From Ginsengibacter hankyongi (GTDB lineage: Bacteria > Bacteroidota > Bacteroidia > Chitinophagales > Chitinophagaceae), in the NCBI RefSeq assembly GCF_008710285.1, contig NZ_VYQF01000001.1:992001-1056000 (forward strand): DNA of 64,000 nucleotides, in the 5' to 3' direction. The position numbers and the translations under genes are program-made. Position 1 is the stretch's first letter. Every line of letters starts with the position of its first letter. Positions 16,598-25,561 of the stretch are shown piece by piece. The notes under the pieces are model-generated. The model ran no database searches, was not told the DNA's origin, and saw nothing but the letters and a program-made list of their open reading frames with translations.

Positions 16598-17497
16598 ATG
16601 GCTATTAACGGATATGAAGTATGTGATGGTATAAAATGGATCGACGTGTTGAATCCATCACAGGCTGAAATGCAGGAACTGAGCGATCAGTACCACCTCA
16701 ACAATCACACAGTTAGAGATTGCATGCAGCCCGAACATTTACCTAAATATGAACTGGTGGACGATGTTCATTTTTTAATCCTTCGTTTTTATTCAAAAGA
16801 TCCGGACAGACCTATCGCCACTATCCAGGAACTAACGAATAAGATTGCGATATTTTATACTGAAAAATTTATCATCACTATTCATAAAGCGGAAGCGCCG
16901 TTTTTATCGGAGGTACGGACGAAGTATATCGATAAAAAGAAATGTGATTCTGTTACTGATATTCTCGTAAAAATTATATGGAACGATCTTGAAAGTTTTG
17001 ATGATCCTGTTTCCAGGCTTTCTGAAAAACTGGACTCTTACGAGTCGGAAGTAATGCTTAAGAAAACCAGCCCTGATCTTACACAGGAACTATATATCAT
17101 CAAGCACGAGGCATCCGTATCTCACAAGGTATTAATGCTGATGCAGGAGCCGATTAATCACATCGAACCCAAAAGAGGTGATAAATCTGCTGTACAGGAT
17201 ATGCAGGATCAATACCTGAAAATGCTGACGCTTTACAGCCAGGTGCTGGACGACGTAAATAATCTGATGAATCTTTACATGTCTTTATCTGCCAAGCGCA
17301 CGAACGATGTAATGAGGATACTTACGGTATTCTCGGTCTTCTTTATGCCGCTTACTTTTATTGTGGGGGTATATGGAATGAATTTTAAGTTTATGCCGGA
17401 ACTTAACTGGAGGCTAGGTTACCCAATGGTGATGATCTTTATGGCCATCGTGACCATTATTATTTATTTCTGGTTTAAAAGGAAGAGGTGGTTGTGA
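16598..17497 (+). CDS. corA: CorA family Mg2+ transporter
   Basis: A 299-residue CorA/MIT protein of usual length. The N-terminal cytoplasmic alpha/beta domain is followed by a long helix (about 150-235) and two C-terminal membrane helices. The first (VFSVFFMPLTFIVGVYGMNF) ends in the YGMNF selectivity signature (YGMN), followed by the loop FKFMPELNWRLG and the second helix. It forms a pentameric divalent-cation channel in the inner membrane. It is monocistronic, convergent with the lipoprotein gene 24 bases away. Confidence 0.92.
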   Translation: MAINGYEVCDGIKWIDVLNPSQAEMQELSDQYHLNNHTVRDCMQPEHLPKYELVDDVHFLILRFYSKDPDRPIATIQELTNKIAIFYTEKFIITIHKAEAPFLSEVRTKYIDKKKCDSVTDILVKIIWNDLESFDDPVSRLSEKLDSYESEVMLKKTSPDLTQELYIIKHEASVSHKVLMLMQEPINHIEPKRGDKSAVQDMQDQYLKMLTLYSQVLDDVNNLMNLYMSLSAKRTNDVMRILTVFSVFFMPLTFIVGVYGMNFKFMPELNWRLGYPMVMIFMAIVTIIIYFWFKRKRWL

Positions 17498-17521
17498 GGG
17501 GAAAAGGTTGCCTTAAAATGT

Positions 17522-18835
17522 TTAAAAATTTGCCTGAAAATATCCTTTTCGACAGACCTCGCTGGTTCCGGATCCATAAAATAAATTCGATACGGTCATA
17601 TTACCATAAAAGTCAGCCGCGATGCGTTGAGAATTAATACTATCTATTTTAATATAAAATCCGCTGATACCGGCAAAATAAGACTTATCGCGGTTACTAA
17701 AATAACAACTGTCAACAAATACATTCGGGCTATATACTGCTCCCGGCGAAAATCCACTATAAGAGGTAAGGCTAATGTGGAAGACGGAACTTCCATAATC
17801 AGAATGACCATTTATTATTAATCTATTAGTTACTCCATTCCTGAAAATACTAGCATTTGAAATATTACCTCCCATTGTTTCATAAGGGTACTGTCCGCGA
17901 TTGTCGATACTAAAGCCCCATTGGTTTAAAGAATCTACACCGATATTATAATAATCTTTAACCCTGCATGTAAAGTAGCCTGACAAAGGTGTTATATTAC
18001 CTGACCCATCTTCTGTTAAGGCATTACCTTTAAAAGTTCCTGTTACAATATCACCCGTTACCGATAATATGGTTACTGCAAGGTCACCTAAAGAATCAGA
18101 AACATAATGGGTCACAATATCAGGTCGCCACAATTGAAAACCTACGTCACCTTTTTGGCTATGATAGACACCGGTTTTTATCCTGGTTCCGGTTCGAATT
18201 TGCAATTGATATACTGAATCGCCATCAAATGTCACCCCATCGATGATTAAAGTGTTTGCTTTAATCACACCTGTTCTGATTGGGCCATATATAAATTTAT
18301 TTTCCACAGTAAGCCCGAGGAATTTTGGGGTGGAATTTCCTTTGTCGACGTCCAAACTTAATTTACCGTTTGTTATATTTTGATAACTACCGTCTGTGCC
18401 GTTTAGAATACCGGAAAATGAACCCTTTAACTTTTTAGTTGTAAATCCTTCGATTGAAAATAGAACGGTTGCGTTGGATGAGGTTTGCAAATAGTTGTTT
18501 GATGACGTATCGAAACGGAAGTAGGAAATTCCATAAGTAATATGCATTGTGTCACTACGAAAGCTGGTCCTGTTAATAAACATTTTCATGGTAATGTTGG
18601 CCTTTCCGTTTGCCGAACTACCTGAAAGATATAATATGGTATCCTGCATGCCAGCGCCAATTATTTTGTAAAAACTTGTATCAATAGATCCACTATATGT
18701 TATTCCCCCAACCTCGCATTGCCAGGTATTATTAACGCTGAAATCGACGGGAGGAACATCCGGAACAGAAGTATCGGCTTTATGACACGCAACAAATGTT
18801 TGCGACAGCAAAATAAAAAAAAATATAAAACGCAT
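17522..18835 (-). CDS. Hypothetical lipoprotein, beta-rich
   Basis: A 437-residue protein with a lipoprotein-like signal MRFIFFFILLSQTFVACHKA, where Cys 17 is the probable lipidation site. The mature part is almost all beta strand with many Ser/Thr/Asn and repeated motifs such as TFKGNALTEDGSGNITPLSG and GSFSGILNGTDGSYQNITNG, which look like two or more copies of one beta-sandwich fold. Bacteroidota have many such surface or periplasmic lipoproteins with no known activity. I do not recognise it further. Confidence 0.75.
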   Translation of the reverse strand: MRFIFFFILLSQTFVACHKADTSVPDVPPVDFSVNNTWQCEVGGITYSGSIDTSFYKIIGAGMQDTILYLSGSSANGKANITMKMFINRTSFRSDTMHITYGISYFRFDTSSNNYLQTSSNATVLFSIEGFTTKKLKGSFSGILNGTDGSYQNITNGKLSLDVDKGNSTPKFLGLTVENKFIYGPIRTGVIKANTLIIDGVTFDGDSVYQLQIRTGTRIKTGVYHSQKGDVGFQLWRPDIVTHYVSDSLGDLAVTILSVTGDIVTGTFKGNALTEDGSGNITPLSGYFTCRVKDYYNIGVDSLNQWGFSIDNRGQYPYETMGGNISNASIFRNGVTNRLIINGHSDYGSSVFHISLTSYSGFSPGAVYSPNVFVDSCYFSNRDKSYFAGISGFYIKIDSINSQRIAADFYGNMTVSNLFYGSGTSEVCRKGYFQANF

Positions 18836-18968
18836 TCAACTAATTTAATGGGTAATGCAAGTTAATTATAGTTTTATAAAGTAGTGTTGGCTAAAAAGCG
18901 TCGTTTCAAAAATATGCCTCTTCATGTCCGGTGTCCTTACTAACATTCCACGATCATATTTATCGATA

Positions 18969-19652
18969 CTAACGGCAAATATCTTTCAACGCTTCCCATA
19001 CATTTTCAGCAACTATTTTTTCACCATCTTTATTGGGATGTATGCCATCTTCCTGGTTTAGCTTCGGGTCACCACCCACTCCTTTTAATAAGAACGGGAT
19101 TAAACTTACGTGGTTCTCTTTGGCTAATGCGGGATATATTTTTCTAAACTCCGTCGTGTAGTCCTGGCCCATATTGGGAGGTATTTCCATACCGGCAAGC
19201 ACAATCTTTACTGATGGATATTTCTGTTTTACTTTATCAATAATTGCCTGCAAATTCTTTTTGGTTACGGTTAATGGAATGCCCCGCAAACCATCATTAC
19301 CACCCAGCTCAAGCACAAACACATCAATTGGCTGGCGTAAGATCCAATCAATACGACCCATGCCACCGGAGGTAGTTTCGCCGCTCACTCCAGCGTTTAT
19401 TACTTTGTAGGACAGGTGCAGCGAATCAATCTTATTTTGTATTAAAGAAGGAAAAGCTTCAGATGGATCGAGGCCGTAACCGGCAGTGAGGCTATTACCA
19501 AAGAACAAAATTGTTTTCAGCTTTGCCGAAGAAACATTTGAAACATTTGGCGTATCAGCCTGTTTTACGGAATTAGCCTTTTCACTTTTGTTATTGTTGC
19601 AACCGGCGATAATTATCAATAAGAAAAGATTAATAAAGAAAATTTTATTCAT
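18969..19652 (-). CDS. SGNH-hydrolase lipoprotein, TesA-like arylesterase
   Basis: A 227-residue protein. It has a lipoprotein signal with Cys 18 (LLIIIAGCNNN), then block I FFGNSLTAGYGLDPSE (nucleophile Ser in GNSL instead of GDSL), block III LELGGNDGLRG with the oxyanion Asn, and block V EDGIHPNKDGE with the catalytic Asp and His. It is the TesA/lysophospholipase L1 family. It is divergent from the ABC-ATPase and FtsX permease pair, an arrangement like tesA-ybbA-ybbP elsewhere. It probably hydrolyses acyl or aryl esters in the periplasm. Confidence 0.88.
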   Translation of the reverse strand: MNKIFFINLFLLIIIAGCNNNKSEKANSVKQADTPNVSNVSSAKLKTILFFGNSLTAGYGLDPSEAFPSLIQNKIDSLHLSYKVINAGVSGETTSGGMGRIDWILRQPIDVFVLELGGNDGLRGIPLTVTKKNLQAIIDKVKQKYPSVKIVLAGMEIPPNMGQDYTTEFRKIYPALAKENHVSLIPFLLKGVGGDPKLNQEDGIHPNKDGEKIVAENVWEALKDICR

Positions 19653-19792
19653 TAAATAGTTTATAAATTTTAAGATAGCTCTTAATAAAAATAAGAATTC
19701 AGGTAATTTTATACCTGGCTCTTATATTGAAATATTCATACATAAAAAAATAATGCCATTTGCAACGGCAACCGGCAAGTTAACCAAACCTT

Positions 19793-20485
19793 ATGGAATC
19801 AATTCTCTCCCTGCAGCAGGTAAGTAAAACTTTTAAAAGTGGTAACCGGTTATTAACCGTACTTGACAATGTAAGCTTTTCCGTTCCCAAAGGAGCAACG
19901 CTTTCTATTGTGGGCCCGTCAGGAAGTGGTAAAACAACCTTGTTAGGTTTGTGTGCCGGGCTGGACCGCTGTTCATCAGGAAGAGTTGTGCTGCAAAATA
20001 ACCACCTGGAAAAACTAAATGAAGACCAGCTTGCAGCCGTAAGAAATAAATACATTGGTTTTATATTCCAGAATTTTCAATTGATGCCAACACTAACGGC
20101 GATTGAAAACGTAATGGTGCCCCTTGAATTACGGGGCGAAAAGAAAGTTCGGGCACGAGCTATGGAATTACTGGATAAAGTAGGCATTGCAGATCGCAGT
20201 CACCATTACCCGGCACAGCTTAGTGGTGGCGAACAGCAGCGGGTATCTATTGCGAGGGCTTTTTGTAACAGGCCCGGTATTTTATTTGCAGATGAACCTA
20301 CGGGCAACCTCGATGCGGAAACCAGTGAAAAAATTGTGAGCCTTATTTTCGATCTTAATAAAGAAGCGGGCACAACATTGGTGTTGGTAACCCACGATGG
20401 AGACCTTGCCGCAAAAACACAACGCATCATACATTTAAAGGGAGGGAAAATAGTATCTGATAAACCGACAATCTTAACAGCCTAA
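19793..20485 (+). CDS. ABC transporter ATP-binding protein (YbbA/LolD type)
   Basis: A 230-residue ATPase with Walker A GPSGSGKTTLL (about residue 40), Q-loop FIFQNFQLMPTLT, signature LSGGEQQRVSIARA, Walker B ILFADEPTGNLD and H-loop VLVTHDGDLA. It is the LolD/MacB-like class that powers FtsX-type permeases. It is followed 39 bases later by the matching permease and is divergent from the SGNH esterase. It is likely involved in lipid or lipoprotein handling, or removal of substrates from the membrane, rather than import. Confidence 0.93.
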   Translation: MESILSLQQVSKTFKSGNRLLTVLDNVSFSVPKGATLSIVGPSGSGKTTLLGLCAGLDRCSSGRVVLQNNHLEKLNEDQLAAVRNKYIGFIFQNFQLMPTLTAIENVMVPLELRGEKKVRARAMELLDKVGIADRSHHYPAQLSGGEQQRVSIARAFCNRPGILFADEPTGNLDAETSEKIVSLIFDLNKEAGTTLVLVTHDGDLAAKTQRIIHLKGGKIVSDKPTILTA

Positions 20486-20524
20486 CGGTGAGCATTAGAC
20501 GAATTATAAACTGTAAACAAAATA

Positions 20525-23101
20525 ATGGAGCAATCAACTTCTGAAGAAAAAGAGCTTACGGATTTTAAGACAAGTTTTAATATACCATGGCTTGCACAAA
20601 TGGCCTGGCGTGACAGCCGCAGAAGCCGCTCCCGGTTGTTTCTTTTTATCTCCTCCATTATCCTTGGTATTGCTGCGTTGGTTGCCATTTATTCACTGGG
20701 AAATAATTTGAATGATGAAGTAAACAACCAGGCTGCCACCCTGCTGGGAGCTGATCTTGAAATCTTATCCAACCAGCCTGCTACACCGGTGATTACACAT
20801 TTACTCGATTCTCTTGGCGACCAAAGATCGGAGCAACGCAATTTCGCCTCGATGGTTTTATTTGCTAAAAATAACGGGACGAGGCTGGTACAGGTTCGTG
20901 CGCTTGAAGGCGCATTTCCTTATTATGGTTCATTGGAGACTGCACCCATATCCGCGGGAATTTCTTTCCGAAATAAACGGGAAGCTTTGGTAGATGAAAC
21001 ACTCATGCTGCAATACAATGCAAAGGTGGGGGACTCGATAAAAGTGGGGGACCTCAATTTTGCTATTGCGGGTAAATTGCTAAATGCACCGGGACAAACA
21101 GGATTCTCTTCATCCATTGCTCCTATTGTTTATATACCGCTTCAATACCTTAATGAAACAGGACTAACGCAGAAGGGTAGCCGCATTAGTTATCATTATT
21201 ATTACAAATACAGCCCGGGCGTAGATGTTCAGAAAATGATGGATGGCATGCGGCAAAGGCTGGAAGCCAACGATCTTAATTATGAAACTGTAGCAAGACA
21301 GAAAGAAGATACCGGCCGCGCCTTCAGTGACCTTACCCGATTCTTATCACTGGTAGGTTTTATAGCATTGCTGCTGGGTTGTACGGGTGTGGCCAGTGCG
21401 GTGCATTTATATGTAAAAGAAAAAGTGAGCTCCATTGCCGTATTGCGATGCCTCGGTGTAAGGGCTTCACAGGCGATGTTTATTTATTTGATACAGATCG
21501 TTGGCATTGGCTGCATTGGTTCCCTTGCCGGTGCTGCATTAGGAGTGGTGATTCAACAGTTTTTACCTTTTGTCTTAAAGGATTTTTTACCGGTTCAAAT
21601 CACTACTGCTATTTCGTGGATAGCTGTTTTACAGGGAATTGCTTTAGGAATTATTATTTCGGTATTGTTTGCGTTACTGCCATTGGTTTCCATTCGTAAA
21701 ATCTCCCCGTTGAATGCACTCCGGGTTTCTTATGAGCCACAACGCAGGGAAAGAGATCCTTTAAAATGGCTGGTTTATCTTCTTATTGTAATCTTCGTAT
21801 ATGCTTTCACGTATGTCCAGATGCATAACTGGAAACAAGCGCTTTCTTTTTCGGCAGGTATTGCAGGATCCTTATTAATACTTACGAGTATTGCCCGTGC
21901 GCTGATGTGGGCAGTAAGGCGGTTCTTTCCTTCTTCATGGAATTATTTATGGAGGCAAGGCCTGGCCAATCTATATCGCCCCAATAACCAAACAACCATT
22001 CTTATCATTGCTATCGGGTTGGGCACAGCACTTATCTGCACGTTATTTTTTATACAATCAATACTCTTACAAAGGGTAGAATTATCTGCAGGCGCCAATC
22101 AACCTAATATTGTTTTATTTGATATTCAAACCAAACAGGTAACGGGCGTAACCGGCCTTGCAAGGCAATATGGCTTGCCGGTGAAGGAAACGATACCTAT
22201 TGTAAATATGCGGCTGGAACGGGTAAATAGCATTACCGGCGCTGAATCATTAAAGGATTCTACCAGTAAATATTCCCGTTATCTTTTCAACAGGGAATAT
22301 CGTGTTACCTACCGGGATTCTTTAACTGCTTCAGAAAAAATTACTGAAGGCAAATGGATAGGTAAAGCCGACAGCAGCAGGCTGCCCTCTATTTCAATAG
22401 AACAGAATTATGCAAAAAGAAATGCGATAAAGATTGGCGATACATTGTTGTTCAATGTACAGGGAACCGAAATGCAGACTGTTGTTGGCAGCTTCAGGCA
22501 GATAGACTGGAAAGGCATCCGGACTAATTTCCTGGTGGTGTTTCCAAAGGGATTGTTAGAAACGGCTCCGCAGTTTCATGTGTTGCTTTCGAGGGTTCCA
22601 TCGCAGGAAGTATCCGCACAATTTCAGCAGGCAATGGTAAAACAATATCCCAATGTTTCTATCATTGATCTTGGGCTGGTATTGCATATACTGGATGCAC
22701 TGATGAGTAAGATCGGGTTCGTGATTCGCTTCATGGCGGGCTTTAGCATTATAACGGGTATAGTTGTGTTGATTGCATCTGTACTCATAAGCAAATACCA
22801 GCGAATGAAAGAAAGTGTTTTGCTTCGTACGCTCGGGGCAAGCCGTAAACAGGTTTTTGCCATTACCGCATTGGAATATTGGTTCCTCGGCTCATTGGCT
22901 GCACTTACCGGAATATTGCTGGCGCTTGGTGCAAGCTGGGCTTTGGCACATTATATTTTTGATACACCATTTCACCCGCAATTGCTTCCGGCATTGATTT
23001 TATTTTTACTCGTTTGCGTACTAACGGTGGCTACCGGGCTTGCAAACAGCAGGGGTATATTGAACAAACCACCGCTTGAAGTGTTGAGGCAGGAAGAGTG
23101 A
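20525..23101 (+). CDS. FtsX-like permease (YbbP type)
   Basis: An 858-residue protein with two FtsX/MacB modules. It has an N-terminal helix (residues 35-55), a periplasmic domain, a first block of three helices (about 270-400), two further helices near 415-460, a second periplasmic domain, and a last three-helix FtsX block ending KYQRMKESVLLRTLGASRKQ. This ten-helix layout matches YbbP, the partner of YbbA. It forms an operon with the ATPase upstream. Confidence 0.9.
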   Translation: MEQSTSEEKELTDFKTSFNIPWLAQMAWRDSRRSRSRLFLFISSIILGIAALVAIYSLGNNLNDEVNNQAATLLGADLEILSNQPATPVITHLLDSLGDQRSEQRNFASMVLFAKNNGTRLVQVRALEGAFPYYGSLETAPISAGISFRNKREALVDETLMLQYNAKVGDSIKVGDLNFAIAGKLLNAPGQTGFSSSIAPIVYIPLQYLNETGLTQKGSRISYHYYYKYSPGVDVQKMMDGMRQRLEANDLNYETVARQKEDTGRAFSDLTRFLSLVGFIALLLGCTGVASAVHLYVKEKVSSIAVLRCLGVRASQAMFIYLIQIVGIGCIGSLAGAALGVVIQQFLPFVLKDFLPVQITTAISWIAVLQGIALGIIISVLFALLPLVSIRKISPLNALRVSYEPQRRERDPLKWLVYLLIVIFVYAFTYVQMHNWKQALSFSAGIAGSLLILTSIARALMWAVRRFFPSSWNYLWRQGLANLYRPNNQTTILIIAIGLGTALICTLFFIQSILLQRVELSAGANQPNIVLFDIQTKQVTGVTGLARQYGLPVKETIPIVNMRLERVNSITGAESLKDSTSKYSRYLFNREYRVTYRDSLTASEKITEGKWIGKADSSRLPSISIEQNYAKRNAIKIGDTLLFNVQGTEMQTVVGSFRQIDWKGIRTNFLVVFPKGLLETAPQFHVLLSRVPSQEVSAQFQQAMVKQYPNVSIIDLGLVLHILDALMSKIGFVIRFMAGFSIITGIVVLIASVLISKYQRMKESVLLRTLGASRKQVFAITALEYWFLGSLAALTGILLALGASWALAHYIFDTPFHPQLLPALILFLLVCVLTVATGLANSRGILNKPPLEVLRQEE

Positions 23102-23287
23102 CAAATTAACTTTCAAAAGAGAGAGTGCTACAAAAGGTGCTTCGTACAGAATCAATTTTAATTCAAAATTTCCTGTTAGATAAACAATGAATGTAAATAC
23201 CGGTCACTCATGACTCCGGCAGAAAACTTAACAAGATCATATATCATTCTCATGAATAACAACCTCCTTAAGCCGTAATTTTATGTA

Positions 23288-24508
23288 ATGAAAAGATCAG
23301 GCTCTGCAGACCTTCCGCTTCATTATGGTTATGTTCCCAAATGGCTGGCAGAGCGTATGTCGGTGTTAGGACTGGCGATTACAGAGGCCATCATTGCTGA
23401 TTACGGACAAACAGAAATGGTTCGCAGGCTTAGTGATCCTTTTTGGTTTCAAAGCCTGGGCGCCGTAATGGGAATGGATTGGCATTCTTCAGGCATTACT
23501 ACTTCATTGATGGGCGCATTAAAACGTTCTATTAATAAACATTCAAAAGAGCTTGGAATTTATATCTGTGGCGGCAAGGGAAAGTTTTCCAAAGAAACTC
23601 CGGCAGAACTATTAAAGATAGCTGAAGCCACCGGCCTTAATGGGAATGAATTGGTTCGTTCCAGTAAGCTGAGTGCCAAAGTAGATAATACTGCCATACA
23701 GGATGGTTTTCAATTGTACACGCACAACTTTATCGTAACCAACACAGGCCAATGGACAGTTGTACAACAGGGTATGCATGCAGCTGATAAAACGGCCCGA
23801 CGTTATCACTGGCATTCCGATGATTTTACTTCATTTGTAGAAGAACCACATACTGCCATTTATGGAATCAACAAAGGGCAAATTCTAAACCTCACGGCTA
23901 CTGAAGCGAGCACCACCCGCAATAGCATGCTCAACATTACTCATGAACAGCCTCTTCATATTATCCGCGAAGTACAGGAACTTATAATGCCTGCACACCA
24001 TGAAGTGACATTGAAAGATGTGGATATAAAAAGGTTAGGTACCATATTGTGGATGGCATATGATAAACAACTAAAAGATTTTGAAGAGCTGTTGCTCCTT
24101 AAGGGTGTTGGACCACGCACCGTTCAATCGCTTGCATTGGTAAGTGAAGTGATACATGGCACTCCTTCCAGGTTTAAAGACCCGGCAAGATTTTCGTTTG
24201 CGCATGGGGGTAAGGACGGTCATCCTTTCCCGGTGCCAACAAAAGTGTATGATGAAACCATCAGCCAGTTACAGCAGGCAGTTCATAAAGCTAAAATCGG
24301 TGACACTGATAAAGCACAGGCAATAAAAAAACTGCTTGAAATTGCTGTAAAAAGGGAAAAAGATTTTATAGCAGATAATAGCAATGAAAACTTTGAAAAG
24401 CTCATACAAAAAGAACGTGATGATTCATGGAAGTATGGCGGGAAAACCGTTTTTGGCGATGCAAAGCCGCCCCAAAATGCTAAAGCGAAACAGATGAAAT
24501 TGTTTTGA
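23288..24508 (+). CDS. DUF763 domain-containing protein
   Basis: A 406-residue protein of the DUF763 family, recognised by its opening MKRSGSADLPLHYGYVPKWL and the segments QSLGAVMGMDWHSSGITTS, YHWHSDDFTSFVEEPH and GVGPRTVQSLALVSEVIHG. The last is a helix-hairpin-helix-like element (LLLKGVGPRTVQSLALVSE) that suggests nucleic acid binding. The function of the family is unknown to me. It is monocistronic and convergent with the Dph6-like gene. Confidence 0.9.
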   Translation: MKRSGSADLPLHYGYVPKWLAERMSVLGLAITEAIIADYGQTEMVRRLSDPFWFQSLGAVMGMDWHSSGITTSLMGALKRSINKHSKELGIYICGGKGKFSKETPAELLKIAEATGLNGNELVRSSKLSAKVDNTAIQDGFQLYTHNFIVTNTGQWTVVQQGMHAADKTARRYHWHSDDFTSFVEEPHTAIYGINKGQILNLTATEASTTRNSMLNITHEQPLHIIREVQELIMPAHHEVTLKDVDIKRLGTILWMAYDKQLKDFEELLLLKGVGPRTVQSLALVSEVIHGTPSRFKDPARFSFAHGGKDGHPFPVPTKVYDETISQLQQAVHKAKIGDTDKAQAIKKLLEIAVKREKDFIADNSNENFEKLIQKERDDSWKYGGKTVFGDAKPPQNAKAKQMKLF

Positions 24509-24556
24509 AAGAATTTGATACAAGCAGGAGTTTGGTGCAAACAAAGTATATCTTAT

Positions 24557-25321
24557 CTATCCTTCCTGAACCTCTTGTTTTAATAATAAATCGCAAAACC
24601 AAAAGCCATTATCGAACGGGCTGGCTGAAGCATTTGTATCGCTGACATTATTAACCCGATCATCTTTTTGTGTACCGGGCGCTGCATATTTCTTATACAC
24701 AATTTCTCCTTTAGTAAATGGAATAGGCTTTTTAAAAAGAGGGCCGTCAAAAACAAATGTGTGAAACTCGCCGTTCTCCCCGCAGGGGTCAACGCCGGGA
24801 GGAAGATCTTTTAAAAAATCATTGTCTATTACCCGGCCTGCAAAACTCTTGTCAAGATACTTTTCGTTAACACAGGTGATTATTGTTTTAAAACCCAAAT
24901 CAATAAACTCCCTCACGAGGCGCCCGGTTGGGATTTTCCATAAAGGGAAAACCGGCTTTAGCCGTAACAACACTAACCTGCCTTCCCTGTACTTTCGCAA
25001 ATCATCTAAAAAAATATCACCAAAGGCCGCTGCTGATGCACCCTTTTGTTGTAAACCTGTTAACACAGTCTCCATTAATCGTTCGTAGGTTTCCATTGAT
25101 GGCATTTCGGGCACCTGCATTTTTATCAATGACAATCCAATACTTTCTGCCTGTTCGTTCAACAAATCAACCCGTACGCCATGCATTGAAATCCGCTGGT
25201 ACTTTTCGTTAATGCTGGTAAGTAAACACAGTACGTCATACTGTTGCGACTGCATAATTTTATAAAGGCATAACGCGGAATCCTTACCCCCGCTCCAGTT
25301 GATGATAATTTTTTGTTTCAA
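24557..25321 (-). CDS. Dph6-related ATP pyrophosphatase
   Basis: A 254-residue protein from the TTG at 25321 (a longer frame opens at 25399 but adds residues atypical of the family). It begins MKQKIIINWSGGKDSALCLY with the PP-loop SGGKDS, then the Dph6-type phrases HGVRVDLL, AAFGDIFLDDLRKYRE, FPLWKIPTGRLVREFIDLGF, and GVDPCGENGEFHTFVFDGP. Eukaryotic Dph6 amidates diphthine; bacteria lack diphthamide, so the bacterial relatives adenylate some other substrate. Confidence 0.87.
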   Translation of the reverse strand: MKQKIIINWSGGKDSALCLYKIMQSQQYDVLCLLTSINEKYQRISMHGVRVDLLNEQAESIGLSLIKMQVPEMPSMETYERLMETVLTGLQQKGASAAAFGDIFLDDLRKYREGRLVLLRLKPVFPLWKIPTGRLVREFIDLGFKTIITCVNEKYLDKSFAGRVIDNDFLKDLPPGVDPCGENGEFHTFVFDGPLFKKPIPFTKGEIVYKKYAAPGTQKDDRVNNVSDTNASASPFDNGFWFCDLLLKQEVQEG

Positions 25322-25561
25322 AAGGATAACTATTTTATAAGGCGCATACCGGCGTGCAATATTCTGCACGGTTATAACGCCAGAAATTTTGAACAACAAA
25401 TATAGTCAACGGGGTAACCAAATATTACCATAAATCGAGGGCGTTTAACGGTAAGAATTGATCCAATAATGAAATTCACTGACCCGGTTTTCTAAGAAAA
25501 TCAGATACTCCAGATTATACAACGACGTTTGTTTTGACGCTGCTGGCACCAAGGACTTTAC

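Noticed and set aside
24557-25399. Longer N-terminus of the Dph6-like protein from the TTG at 25399
   Set aside because: The extra 26 residues do not resemble the family start, which normally lies a few residues before the PP-loop.
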